NCBI GenBank assembly: GCA_013339895.1
Contig: JABACO010000023.1
Coordinates: 5,109,175 to 5,173,174 of the forward strand
DNA length: 64,000 nt
Reading direction: 5' to 3'
From: Ephydatia muelleri
Taxonomy: Eukaryota; Porifera; Demospongiae; Spongillida; Spongillidae
Shown: in pieces, positions 32,686 to 46,200 of the stretch
Numbering within the stretch: the first letter of the stretch is position 1
Layout of the letters: each line of letters starts with the position of its first letter
Position numbers and translations under genes: made by a program
Notes under the pieces: generated by a model
Databases searched by the model: none
The model's input: the letters and a program-made list of their open reading frames with translations, nothing else
Told to the model about the DNA's origin: nothing

Positions 32686-33886
32686 CCGAAAAGAGGCCTC
32701 TGAGCGACAGCTACAAGGCCGATCCCGAAAAGAAGAAGGCCTCTGTACGCGACAGCTACAACGCAGATATTGAATCAAAGCAATCTGCTAAAAGGCAGCG
32801 ATATCAAGAGGACGTCGAGGAGAACCGCGCTGCTAAAAGGCAGAAATACGAGGACAATTCAGATGCCATTAAGGCATCTGAAAGGAATCGGTATTGGAAT
32901 GACCCCGCTGTCCGATTGGCTAAACGTGCTGCCGAGAGTAAGCGGTTTCGCATGGGTCACCGAACTACCAGTACCACCCAAAGGTATGTCATGGCATGTT
33001 GTATTGCACTAGCATTAAAAAGCTATAGGAAGATGTGCATGCAACATGTGTACAGTACGCATGTAAGGGATCTGCACAAAACCATTCACTTCACATGTCA
33101 TGGTGACCCAACTGTTGTATATTGTCCTTTGTGACCTAATATTGGGGTGTCATCCTTAATCTGATGTACAAAAGGGCTTCCTTATCTGATGTACAACAAC
33201 GGCAGCCAGCCTGCAACTGTGTATGAATTTAATTGCATTTGCTAGGGTAGAGCACTGAAAATTACTGCAACCATATCCTTCTCCCATATAGCTACTCCTT
33301 GTATGAACCCAAATCTCATGCACTAATGGAGTATAATGGTGGTCTTGAAAAAGCTATTCTTAGGGATAGTGAGCTTCTAAGTGAAGTAAATGATGCCTTT
33401 TGTAAGTCTCATCCATTGCTAGCTCAAAAGGTTGTTACAAGATCTGCCTGTGCAGCAGTAAGTAAGATTGGTGCAGATACATTGGTTTCTAAAGCACTGA
33501 GTGTACGAAGAGCAAAAGCAGGGTCATTGCTAAACACTATCCAGGAAGTTAATGCATTGAAATTAGAAGAAAATGATATTTTAGTTAGGCATGGGTATCA
33601 TACTGCTGGCTCTCTGCCCCCATGGCCGCTAGATGCAGTGCTGCCCCCCCCCCCCCCCCCCCCCTATCGTCCGCCACCAGCAGTAGCAGCAGCGCTGCCC
33701 CCACTCCCACCACCAGCAGCAGCAGAGCTGCCCCACCCCCACCAACAGCAGCAGAGAGCTGCCCCCACCGCCAGCAGCAGCAGAGCTACCCGAGAGGAAG
33801 CGGTATCGCAGGGGTCACCGAACTACCACTACCACCCAAAGGTATGTCATGGCATGTTGTATTGCACTAGCATTAAAAAGCTATAG
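32686..33886 (+). pseudogene. K/R-rich repeat mobile-element protein, copy B (partial duplicate)
   Basis: Repeats the exon/intron layout of 30,508-31,911: a shortened repeat exon (KADPEKKKASVRDSY, RQRYQEDVEENRAAKRQ) ends at TTSTTQR with a GTATGT donor near 32,983. An intron follows, then an exon from about 33,293 (YSLYEPKSHALMEYN...). The N-terminal methionine part is missing. The second exon runs into a poly-C and CAGCAG-rich tract from 33,640. Confidence 0.6.
33640..33790 (+). repeat. Poly-C and CCACCAGCAGCAG low-complexity tract
   Basis: About 22 C residues followed by GC-rich CAG/CCA triplets inside copy B. Any proline/alanine protein read from it is probably expansion noise. Confidence 0.8.
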
Positions 33887-34093
33887 GAAGATGTGCATGC
33901 TACATGTGTACAGCACGCATGTAAGGGATCTGCACAAAACCATTCACTTCACATGTAAAGCATGCATGGTGACTCAACTGTCCTTTGTGACCTGTCTATT
34001 GAATATTGGGGTGTCATCCTTAATCTGATGCACAAAAAGGCTTCCTTATCTGATGTAAAAAAAGCTTTTGACACAATGTTTTGACTACAATCA

Positions 34094-34445
34094 GCAGCAG
34101 TGCTGCCCGCCTACACCAGCAGTAGCAGTGCCCCCACCAGCAGCAGCAGCAGAGCTGCCCCCACCGCCAGCAGTAGCAGCAGAGCTGCCCCCACCGCCAC
34201 CAGCAGTAGCAGCAGAGCTGCCCCTACTGCCACCAGCAGTAGCAGCAGAGCTGCCCCTACTGCCACCAGCAGTAGCAGCAGAGCTGCCCCCACCGCCACC
34301 AGCAGAGGCAGGAGCATTGCTACCTGCACCAGCCCCACCACCGGCACAAGCAGTATTGACACCAGTGCCCCCACCACCACTTCGCCTGATGCCCCCCTGG
34401 CCGCTGCCACCACCACCCACATGGCTCCCATGGCCAGAACCAGGC
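34094..34445 (+). repeat. GCAGCAGAGCTGCCCCCACC 36-bp minisatellite
   Basis: At least four near-identical units of about 36 bp (GCAGTAGCAGCAGAGCTGCC + CCACCGCCACCA), then degenerate CCA/GCA sequence. It is open in several frames on both strands, typical of low-complexity DNA. Confidence 0.8.
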
Positions 34446-34613
34446 CGCCGCGACCATAGAAGAGGCTGGGGGAGACATAGAGGACTAGGCAGAACAGTAA
34501 ATAACATTTAGAACTCCTATACATATAATTTCTATTATTAAAATGTTAACCCTTTGAAAATTAAAATCAATTTGTGACCACTTATAAAGACGCCAGAGGA
34601 AAAAACTAATGAA

Positions 34614-34909
34614 ACAAGTAAATAAAAACATTCTCTAACGAGAAAGTTGTTGGTATATAGGATTGACCAATGGTGGTGTAAAAAGCACGGAAACAAGAGT
34701 GACAGAAATTTGACTGGAAAATTGAAATAGGCCTATATTTAGCACACTAACGTTATAACAGTACATGCCTGAGTAATGGGCTAAATATAGGCCTATTTCA
34801 ATTTTCCAGTCAAATTTCTGTCACTCTTGTTTCCGTGCTTTTTACACCACCAGTGGTCAATCCTATATACCAACAACTTTCTCGTTAGAGAATGTTTTTA
34901 TTTACTTGT
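34614..34909. repeat. Long foldback hairpin, 130-bp arms
   Basis: 34,614-34,743 is inverted almost perfectly at 34,780-34,909, around a 36-bp spacer. The arms begin ACAAGTAAATAAAAAC and end near CCTATATTTAGC. It has the structure of a foldback/MITE-type element or a double-stranded RNA source. Confidence 0.9.
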
Positions 34910-35470
34910 CAATACCAAAACCTTCCCCACATTCCGCGTGTACAAAAAGGTTGTCTGTGCTTAGTACCACCCTTATATACTTACTTGTCAGAGGACAACA
35001 TCAGTTTCCATCTGCCTGCTTCGATCTCTGCATCCATGTCCACCAGTGCATCTGAATGGAATATGTATGATCCAAGCGCTAGTCACCTTCCCTAGAGCGT
35101 ACCACCAATCGGCTGGCTTTAGTGTGTACCTGAACAATGGATACAATGCAATGTCAACAGAAAAGTCATTTTGTTCACATCATAAGTGGTGGCTCTAATA
35201 AGAATTATCAATCGTCAATATTCCAATGATACCCTTCGACAACGCAGGCTTCCACACAATCCGCACTTACAAACAGGTTGTCTTATACTTCGTACCACTC
35301 TCATATACTTACCTTTCTATAGGACGTCAACAGTCTCCATCTGCTTACTTCACAGTGCCCGTGTCAACCAGTGCGTCTAACTGAACACCTCGATCCGTGC
35401 GTTAGTAACCTTACCTAGAGCGTACAGCCAATCGGCTGGCATTAGCGTGTACCTGAGAAACTGATCTAAC
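34910..35470 (+). repeat. Imperfect direct duplication, period about 323 bp
   Basis: 34,910-35,147 and 35,225-35,460 share ordered blocks: AGGTTGTCT..., CATATACTTAC..., CCTAGAGCGTAC...CCAATCGGCTGGC (35,091 versus 35,414). Divergence is 15-20% by eye. Confidence 0.7.
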
Positions 35471-36150
35471 CAATTAAAGTTGCACATAGAAAAGTTGTTC
35501 AGTTGTCAAGTGCCAATCGCACGATATCTACAATTAAATTATCCACAAAATTAATTGCGTCAATGAATATCCACGGGTAACCGTTAAAGCATATTCAGTG
35601 ACAACCTTATAATAGTCATGTACCTTAATTAACTCCTTAACATTACGCCATTACTTACTCACACAAGCTCACCTTATAGGACAAACGATACGCGACAATA
35701 CATAGTCAGCACACAGCAAATCCCAGGATCGAAGAACTTGGTCGTTCTTATACCTGCCAAATGAGAACGACTCGTAGAGCAGGGAACCAAAAATTGCAGA
35801 ATGAACACTGATGACATAGCCACACACACATGAACATTGATGATAATCCAATTTTGATGGGAAATATATAACGCACCCCTCCGAAGTAAGCGGATGCATC
35901 TTTTAATAAAATAAAAGCTCACAAACTGAAATACTAAAACATACCTACCACGTTGACGGAGTTCATCTGCAACAAAGAGGTAAAATAAAAACACTCTTCC
36001 AAATTCTGGTTAAGTTAAAACTATCCCGCTGCAACGATACATCCTGTCACTCCTGTTACTTACCTAGCTTCTTTCAGAAAACGTGGCGCTCTTGCAAGAA
36101 CACGTGACTTATATTAATTAGAATTTAAACGTCCGAATCACGTCATATAG
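35471..36150. other. No gene recognised
   Basis: AT-rich intergenic or intronic sequence with no domain. Confidence 0.3.
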
Positions 36151-36157
36151 TAACCGT

Positions 36158-36278
36158 ATGCGTCGAACGAGAATACATGTAGATAATCGAGCACGATTAA
36201 CCAGAATTGATTTTATTTTGCCTGAGAGGCCATCTTCACTCCCGGTTAAAATGACCGAACAGATTGAGGCTATGAGGT
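36158..36278 (+). CDS. Possible first coding exon, unknown gene
   Basis: ATG at 36,158 opens MRRTRIHVDNRARLTRIDFI..., about 40 codons up to ...EQIEAMR where a GTACAC donor-like site lies (36,279). It has coding-like composition, but no continuation was found and no family is recognised. Confidence 0.25.
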
Positions 36279-36417
36279 ACACTGTAGTTAGTGTGTGCCT
36301 TGCTATAATGACCCCCTCTCTCTCCCTCTTCCCCCACCCCAGTCCCTTTACCAACTGTCCCCCTCCCTCTCTCCCCACTGTCCCCTTCCCCCCACTATCT
36401 CCTCCCCCTCACTGTTA

Positions 36418-36570
36418 AAAAAAGGGTGTTACTGCAACACACTTTGGGGTGTTCGTATGCTTGTTTAGGAATAACACCCCATGGAGTGTAGTGGTAACCG
36501 CTCAGGAGTGTTACAGCCAACACCCCTGAAGTGTAGCCATTACACTCTAGTGGGTGTTGACACGGGTATC
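36418..36570. repeat. MITE-like cluster of GGTGTTAC motifs
   Basis: The motif GGTGTTAC / GTAACACC and variants recurs in both orientations seven or more times (GGGTGTTACTGC, GGGGTGTTCG, AATAACACCCC, GAGTGTTACAGCC, AACACCCC, GGGTGTTGAC). They can form nested hairpins. Probably a small non-autonomous element. Confidence 0.5.
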
Positions 36571-36958
36571 AGAAGTTCGTGTATGCACCCACCGTAATCT
36601 TACGATACAACATAAATTAATCTTAATAAACTATACAACAACAGTTGATGATTTTAATAAAAAGTTGACAATAAATACAAACATACAACTATAAACATGT
36701 CTTTAGGACCTATATGACGATCGAGTAGTCCTGGAGTGTTTTTCTCTGCATGCTTCGGACACTAAACAAATGAAGAAAACACATGCATATATATAAAGGT
36801 CAGGTTCCAATATGAGACATGAATAGACAGTAAGGGGAGAACACAGAGGTATACTAGTATCAAAGCTATCACAAACTCCACCATGCCAAACAAGTGCTCT
36901 CACACCAATGCAAAGCCATTCACAACCACCAAGGACTCAAACCAAACACTACTGTCAC

Positions 36959-39306
36959 CTGTGCTGCCTCAGGGATATTTATAAAATTGACCGGCTCTGA
37001 ATGAATCAATCTGTTGACCTCCTTGACAACATACTCAAGATGAGAGAACCTGTACAAGAAAGAGCATTTCATTAAAACTACATGCATGTACACGCCCTAT
37101 CATATACTAGACTAGTCACTCCTTCATCTCTACAGTACATACCTCTGTCATGAAGAGGCACTTGTACAAGTACATGTACATACTGTATACACTACAGTCA
37201 TGAAGAGGCACTTGTACAAGTACATGTACATACTGTATACACTACAACATTGTACATGTACGTTACAGGCTGTACAGTGTTGTTTACAAGTGTATGTGGC
37301 AACCATGCAACTGCAAAGGTGATAGGGTATGTGGCGTATTTGGATGATGAGAAAGTATTGCTGTACTGTGTACAGTGTAGCTACGTGATGCTTTTGTTAT
37401 AGTGCTCACCAAATTGTATGCCAACGGGGATGTCATTAACTCTCTCATGAGCAACAGAGCAATATTGCGCCAGGTGCTATACTAAAGCCACCTTGTTTAT
37501 CTACACTTTTGTAGTGACAGCACATTCGAAAAGTTGTTTTCCTGGCATTATTGCGTAAGTTGTTTACAAACTACATTTCCTGCAATGCGGAAACGCTTAC
37601 ATGTATTTCACACTGCATGTGTACGGCAATAATTGGCTTCACCCGCGGAAGAGTTAAAAGCATCAACACACATTGAAACAAAGCAACACACACAGACACG
37701 CACACACCCATACACACACAGACACACACACACACCCATACACACACAGACACACACACACCCATACACACACAGACACACACACACACCCATACACACA
37801 CAGACACCCATACACACACAGACACACACACAAATGTGTATACAACAGATCAATCCTTTGCAATCATGCATACCAGTTCATCAGCTGGAAGGCCAGGTGT
37901 GGTGAAGCACTGTAGGCCATCAGAACTGTGGAATGCCAGTTACGATCTGATTGGGTAGGGTTGACCCATGCATTCACCTCGTCCTCACCTGAAGTACACA
38001 AACAAGACATCACCTCTTACTAAGTACCGATGATTTCAGTAGTACTGTACATGTACAGAGCAGAGGGAGAAGGGTAAATAGTAAAATAATGCACACAGTA
38101 CCATTGATACCCTCTTGTACCTGGTGTACATTGATCTATGGAGTCCCCTAATTTGTTGCTTGATATGGTAGATGTTTAAACTACACAGTACATGTATCTG
38201 ACATCATTAAATATATGCCAATGTTAAGAAAACGTTCAATGCCAAAGACAGTTCAACAACCAATATGACATACATACATACACAGCAGCAACATTCAGCC
38301 CTCCTATTCGAGGTATTGACGGCTCATTTCCTCCCCTGTCATTATTTATGTGATTAGTATACGACAAAAAAAAATCCAATTATTACACAAAAACTATTCT
38401 CAATAAGCCAAAAAGTAATAAGCAAATGCAGTACACCCACACACCCATACACATACATGTACACGCACACATATACACCCCCCCCCCACACACACACACA
38501 CACACTGATATCATTGTTTCTCAGGAACTGCTCAGAGGGTGCAATTGTGCCCAAAACCGAGGCATCATTTACAAAAGGGTAGTAGCTGGCCCGACTAATT
38601 GTGACATGTGTGCATTAATCAGAGTTCTTACCACAAGACCCAAGATAAGATTTCTTCTTTTCAGAAGCATCTTCTGCTTTGACACAACAGAACTCTTCTT
38701 ACTTGATGGTGCAGCCACTGTGGGAGAAAGAGATTGGTACTGGATGGGTGGAAGGGGAGACCTACATGTATGGTGCATGATATGAATATATGTGGCCTAG
38801 ATAGATGTATTTATGGTGGAAGTACATGTACATAGACATTGGGGGACTTTTCATGTACAGAACATCAAAGAGCTTTTTTTGTGCGTGATCAACCCTGACC
38901 ACAAAAAATTATGATTTGCATTCCACTATTGGTAATGAAGTACATGTACGTACGGTTATCGTCAAGTCAAATGACAGAACTATTGTGAAAGGCTCTGATG
39001 AAAATGTAGGTAAAGATTACATCTAAGTAATACATGTATCCTCCAGATGAACAAGTCCACTTACATAGGCACACACATGCTGGGATGGGAAACATACTGA
39101 CCAAACCATGAACTGATGACCTACGTACAGCGAGTTGGGGTGGACTGAGCCTGGAATGAAACACGCCCCACGCTTTTCGTGGAACCCAGTGTGTTCAGCC
39201 AGCTGCCCTGCATTGAAAGAGGAAGCAAAACATGAACACAGGTAGGAATGTATCATACACGGAATGGGTGGTGTGTGTGTGTGTGTGTGTATATGTATGT
39301 ATGTGT

Positions 39307-39341
<35 letters not shown>

Positions 39342-42300
39342 TCTATGCTTTCGGCCATAGTGTCGGCTGTCACATTGCCTTGATGGAAACTAAACCATAT
39401 TTCCAATCAAGGCAATGTGACAGCCGACACTATGGCCGAAAGCAAATTAAAATTAAACAGGGCATCACAATGAGAATGAATACGTGACACCACACTGAAA
39501 GACAATAAACAGCTTTTTAGGCTCTACAGTATATATATGTACAACGGACAATCTCACAAATGGCCAGAACAATAAACGACCAAAATTATAATGCCTTCAG
39601 GCAACACCTCACTGGGTGACAAAATGTAAATACCCAAAGTGTAAGCACCACACAAATAATTGGTTTTGATTGCAAAGCCATGATTCTATGAACCAGCATT
39701 ATGAGCTGTATTTTTGGATGAATATTTAGTTCTAACCTGCAAGGTACTGTGCTCAGTAGATACGGATTGCCAAAAACTGCTGTTACGTGGCAAAGAGCCA
39801 GTAGGTTCAGGTGACAGGGCTGCACGAATGAAAATGGTGAACAAATGCAGACATTGGATAGTGCACTGTAAGGTAATCATGCAATCTTAACATGGACAAC
39901 TTTTCTCATAAGTGGCATACTGCATGTATGGTACTCAGCATGCTGTATACATACTGTATACTGTATACACAGCTGCTGTGACATACAAGCATTGGGATGT
40001 TATGTGAAATATTGAAAACCATGAACTTTAATTACAACATGATCCGTTCAGGCTAGCATCAATAATATTTTATTTAATCATAATACACAGAGAAAGACAG
40101 AGTGTACTGTACCATAGTTATCAACGCAAAAGTACACTACATTGGTAACAAGGATAGTGACTTCAGGGCAGAAACAGGCTATAGGAGAAGAGAGTTCTGT
40201 GCTCTTAAGGGACCTTTTTGCCCCAGAGGAAATTAGAGCAAACATAATTCGTTCGTGTTACATCATTAATCATAAGGAGGAACACTACAATTCCTACCAC
40301 TAGGTTTAGAGGAGGGGGCTGGTGGGACAGAGTACGTGGCAACACTAAGGGGCTTAAAGGTAGTACGGAACATTTCTGACTGAACACTGAGGAATAGACT
40401 GGTAATGGGAATACAACTGAAAGTATCCATCTATTCAGAGGTTAATTCGACACTGAGCAAGGCGATGGACATGAATATGTCAAGGGATGGAGGCCGGTGA
40501 AAAGAGCTGTAAGCAGCTACAAGAGAATGGTGAAAAGGTGACAGACTGTTGCAGAGGTCAAAGAGAAGCCTGGTATAGCACCACTGTAGGGAAGAAGACA
40601 TGTCTAGAGATAGTCGTTTTAGCAAGCCAGATATCACAAGTATGATCAAATATCTAGAGTTTGTAGGAAAGAGAGCAGAAAATGGAAAGTCTGAAGACAT
40701 GCTAGCAGCTTAAGGTTGGAAGAACAATTGACTACTTGTTGAGTTATTAGTTGTAAGGAATCTGGTCTCATTTTGAGATTGACACATGTTTGGCAGCTCA
40801 GAAGACAAGTGGAGAAGTATGCGCTCCAGGTGAGTCGTCTCTGGGAGCAAACCAATGTGGCAAAAGAGGCAAGTGTTGAAGGTACAGAAAGCTCAATTCC
40901 TTCCTTGACTTCAGTCTTAGAAATGCATAACAGGTTAGACTGGAAAGCAATTGGTGTGGTTGTCAAAGCTGTGTCCGAGTCAGCACCCTTTTAGCATCAC
41001 TGATGGTGAACTACATGTATAGTGAAGAGTTGGGGATTTAGAAAACCTTCAAAGTAAAATTGCAGATTAAGTGGGGAGTTAGCCAAAAATTAAAGAAGCC
41101 CTGCACAGTGCCTTTGGACCTAAGGGAACCAGTGGATAGGGAGCTGAAGCATTTGGAAAAGCAAATGGGCCGAACCCACAGTCATGCAAATCAGGATCTG
41201 TGGAGACTACACAATCGTAATGTGGGTGCAAAGGGTGAAGTCTATACAAACCAGATAGGGGATTTTAATACGATGCTGAAGCGGCCCAATGTTTTGGAAG
41301 CTGTGTGAATATGATAGATTTAGATAGCGTTTACCCTAACATATGAACAGTAGGCTCCGCTTGTCACCCTAAAACAACCCTCAATTTTTACCACTACTTT
41401 TGCAGTCTGCTGCGTTAGGCTATGACACGCCTCGGAACGTTTGTCATTGTATGGTATCAACCATATTATGTATACCCCACCCCCTTCCCCATTACCACCC
41501 ACCCATCCTCTAATGGGGCAACGCTTTCAAAAGGGATGTGATGACATTGAGGCTAACAATGCTGTTTCATCTCAATGTTTGGCAAGATGTTTGCTATCTT
41601 GTCGATCAACACAGGTCTCATATCATGAGAAACATTTCTCTTCACATGTTCATCTGGGAAGATGATTAAGGACCTAGCTGGAGTTATTAAAGCCTGATAT
41701 TGAGGAGCACGTGAATGTTAAGCCAGCAGTATGATAGAGATTAATGAAGAAAACCAGGAGTTATTTATTGGGCAGAATTTGATGGCCAGAAATGTGCAGC
41801 CAGAACCTACAGGTAGCTGGGTGCTAGCCGCATTATGTAGTAGAACACTTAGGCCAGCTTACATATCTTGTGAAGGAGAAAATGGTATTTTGGAGGCCTC
41901 ATATGGACCAATTGAGATTGTGGGGAGACATGTCAGTACCATCTCAGGGTCCACCTAATGATAACACAAAGAGGGCAGATAACCCAGTAGTGGAAGAAAG
42001 AGGAAAGAACCCTGCTGTGTTCCAGTGTAAAGGAAGTTTTAGATCAAGAATCAAACAGAAAAGCGGCAGATGGAACATCAGAGGAAAAGTTGCAAACCAA
42101 AACCTATCCAAAACAAATACATGTAAGGAAACAGCCAGGCAGATTATAGAGATATAGAGAGTCAAAGTTTTGCTAGTCATTTTATAGAAGTTTCTAATTA
42201 TGGTGAAGATGTTGTACTATTAATATGTACTGTATTGCGCAAGAGTGTGTGTGTGTCCATGTGTGTGTCTTGTACGTAATGGCATTCTTATTAGAATATA

Positions 42301-43114
42301 GCGTGTTAATTGTTTTTACAAGCACTTGCAAATACACTACAGTGTTCTGCATAAATAATTTCAATTGTGGTAGAAGTTGTACATAGTATGCAATACAAAT
42401 TCATCGCAAACAAATTACAAACAGTTTTTCAGTTGTTAATTAACAAAATCAGATCAATTAAGTGTTCTAATGAAAAACTTAATGCACTCATTCAAATGTT
42501 CACTTTGAGTTAAATACATGCCATTGCAATTGTAGTATTTTAATTAATCATTCAAGGTAACAGAATTTAATTTTTTTCCACAACTGCTTAGGTAATTGCA
42601 AGAATAATAAACAGCATTTGGTTATTGACTGTGGGTCACCTTGTGCAATGCAACACATTTCATAGTCACTTGTACCTGACACAACAACTGAATTGTTCAG
42701 CTCCTTCAATTTCATGAATCTGTACAATACAGACGCATGCATATGCATTCAACAAGTGAGCATCATATGCAGTTCAGCACACAAGAAGCAAATCCCCATA
42801 AAATGCAGAAACACTTTCACATGCATCAAGCAAATTGAAATAACATTACGTGTGCCTGGAATATAAACACACTGGTTCAATGCTTCATATCAATCCAGTT
42901 GTCTTCCCAATTATGTAAACGTTGTGATCAAAAGGACATTTCTCTTGCAGCAGGGATGTATACACTCACTTTATTAGGGTCTCCAGAATAGGTCGGACAG
43001 CTGTATCCTGTATTGGCCACACTGGATCATAGCTGCATTTCAGTAAAGTTGTGGAGATGTGAGGTATGGTGTGAAGTGTGGTACATACATTACATGTCCA
43101 TTTGCATGCACATG

Positions 43115-43149
<35 letters not shown>

Positions 43150-43171
43150 TGTGTGTGTGTGCGTATGTGTG

Positions 43172-43202
<31 letters not shown>

Positions 43203-46200
43203 AGGGATTTGCCTGCTCAGGCGAGTGACTCTAACCAAAAGAAGTCGAGAGCTGCATTGTAGATCCTTTCTCTCAGAAGAGTTCTTTCCACTGAGCCTAC
43301 GATCAGCTTCCCTTTCAACAGGGAAATACCCAGCGACAGCAAACTAATCACCAAAGAACAGTTACTTGTCACCATTGTATCCCGCATATATGTACATGTA
43401 CAGTGTACCTGAATTTTGCAGAAATGACCTCAGCACTCTGGGAGATGGGATAGGGGTGTGAACAGGAGGGGCCTACTGCAAGAGAGAATGACTGATGGAT
43501 GATGTCAGATATCAGAGCCACTTGCGAAGAGTCTCGAGTGCTCACTGCTTCAAACCAGCTGGTTAGAAACTGGAAGAAAATAGAAATACTGTAATACATA
43601 CCACAACAGCTCACATAAACATACGTGTTTAAGCACGTACAAATCACAACAATGTAATTAAACACAGGCATCACAACCGAAGTACGCTATCTTTCTCATA
43701 AAGGTTACAAAGAGTTGATTTGTCAAATGATCACATAATGTTTCACTAGTTGACCAGAAATAATGGGTATGATGAGACATTACCTTTATCATGAGCACAT
43801 GAGGTTTGATGTTGACAGGCGAAGGCTTCTCGTTCCATTTCCTCTTTGCTGGTGGAGCAAACATCCCTTTCTTTTCAGAGATAGTCCACTTCCAAGCAAC
43901 AGCAAATTCAAAACTGAAATTAAAAAAGCGCATACACAACCAGCATCATTACACCACAGGTCATTTGTTGATCACAATACACGTATTAAGATGTTGGTTC
44001 ATTAGACAATACTTACCACAACAACCCTGACAATTAGAAACAAACTCATCTAAACAAGATGCTATTATAACAATAATTCATCTAAGTGCTAACTGCATGA
44101 ACTCTACACACATTCATGCCTACAAGATGACGTATAATACACTCATCTTGAGCAACACTTTAACCTCATATCATATTAAAACGATTATTAAGTTAAGCAT
44201 TAATTATGCATGCATAAGTACAGATAACGCAGCCAGACACCAAACTCTACCTACATGATACTCCAGACTGGGCCGAGCAGTGACAAATCCACTGCCAACA
44301 CAATGACGCAATGGACACTGCCTCTTCACAGAACACTCGTACTGGCAGCTGTGTCACATTGTACAGCAGTGATCTATCCCAACCTACAGTGGGTATCACC
44401 ATAGAAGGAGCACAGGTACAAGTAAGACTTTTACAGTGTGCATATTATCATGTTGCTGTACCTTTGATTATAAGCAGAGCAGACACGCGATACAGTGAAG
44501 CTGTAAGCAAGGACAGGTCATCTACATATGAAAGAAAGCAAGAAATCATTGCATGCACACAATCCGAAAAAAAAAGAAGAGTCATTTCCCCTTCACCTCC
44601 AGAAAGTGCAGTGTGAAGCTGAGAGCTCAATGTTGAAGATAGTGTACCTAACGAGACAGTGGATGAAATGAATACATATTATGATGATCAGTAAATAGAA
44701 AATCACACCATAGTATTATTCTATATTTATTCAAACAACCCCCCTGTTGTTCTGGAGCCCTATAGTAATAGCTACACTACTGTAGCTGTTCAGCCATGTG
44801 AATTGACAGCTCACTGACACCACAGTGTTCAGGTACACCATCATCCGACTTCTGAGTGTTTTCCTGTTGTTACAGTCACACAAGTCATGATGCATTAAAT
44901 TGTCAAAGACCTTGCGACTCTTCATAATGAGGACAGGGACTATGGCTCATCTTTCTTTGACATCCACTGTTCGGCAGGAGCTCATACATTTCCTCCAACT
45001 CCCATGACCAGGTCTTCTCTGCCTGCTTTATGGGGATCAGTGGTAGACCCTCTCCCACTATGTTTGCACATTGATTTAACCTTGTGTGGGTTTTGAGGCT
45101 TGTATTGTGCAGGTACCAGGCTTGGCATACACTTGATTTCAGAGCAGTTAGCAATTGTTATTAGTGCGGCTTCATTGACAAAGCCTTGTAGCTGCATACA
45201 TGCATATACATGTATCTATTCCCTACCTGTATACAATGTATATACATCATTCTGTACATTGTTCATGAGTCTATGATTCTCCCTTTGTGCTGTTTAAGTC
45301 AACTTGCCACACCATGCACTGGCGTTGTGGTTGGTAATATGCATTTATAACAGCACTACTTGACGGAAAGAATAACAGCAATTTTACACAACTTTGGCCA
45401 AAGATTATTGAAAGCTACAAGCTACAGCTGTAGAGCAGATTAACCTTTAATCTCCAGAGCCAAGTCCTACGCGTAGGACCAATATTTGAAAATTCGTTAT
45501 TAATAGAAATGCAAGTGTTTGTCATCCAGTTGTTTGACGTGTCTATCATGCTAAATTTACCAATTGTCAATCTATTTTTAAATCACACCCTTGGTTACAC
45601 GATGCAAAAAAAAAGGATGCGGTTCATAAAAATGCATTGTGTTTACAATTTAATTGTCACAGAAAAAAGTATGACAAGTATAACTTTTTTGGATGCTTTT
45701 GAAGCTTGATATGTGTGCGTGCTACTTAATACATTCTATGGCAGTGTTCTAACTCTAATTGGTTTTGCCATTTTAACTGAAAACACACTGTGCGTTTTCA
45801 AGATTTTGTCCATTCACTTGGCTATTCCAAAACATGCGACTGACAAATACATATTGTTCATACGCTTGTGGAGCTAGCAAATTCCAAATCTATACTGTAC
45901 TTTTTTATTTTCCTAGTGCCAAAGACCTGTCTTACTATCCTCCTTCTTTTGAACGTTGTTCTGATCTTTCCAATATTACATATTGGTACTTGAAGTCGCT
46001 TACGATATACCGAAGACGTATCTAATGGCAATCCAGTATAGACTATATTTGACAGTGTTTGAAGAATTGCAAGGAAGTAACAGTATAGTCAGAATTGCTA
46101 ATCATTTCTACAGTACAATGAGTTTTTGGTTTGTTCTCTGTTCATATGGGTTTGCAAAAAATTAATTTTAACATGCGTACTACACGTAGGACGTAGGACC

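Noticed and set aside
34068..34524. Long proline/alanine or leucine/valine frames on both strands
   Set aside because: Composition artefacts of a CAG/CCA-rich minisatellite, open in several frames at once.
37571..37915. Overlapping Cys/Val and His/Thr frames
   Set aside because: Encoded by CA/TG microsatellite sequence; no coding signal outside the repeat.
39023..39406. Minus-strand frame QLAEHTGFHEKRGACF... as a missing PI4KA exon
   Set aside because: It does not resemble the PI4KA segment expected there, and the frame runs through the TG microsatellite.
44903..45154. Minus-strand 83-codon frame as a PI4KA exon
   Set aside because: It lies in the right interval but shows no recognisable PI4KA motif, and its splice borders were not convincing.
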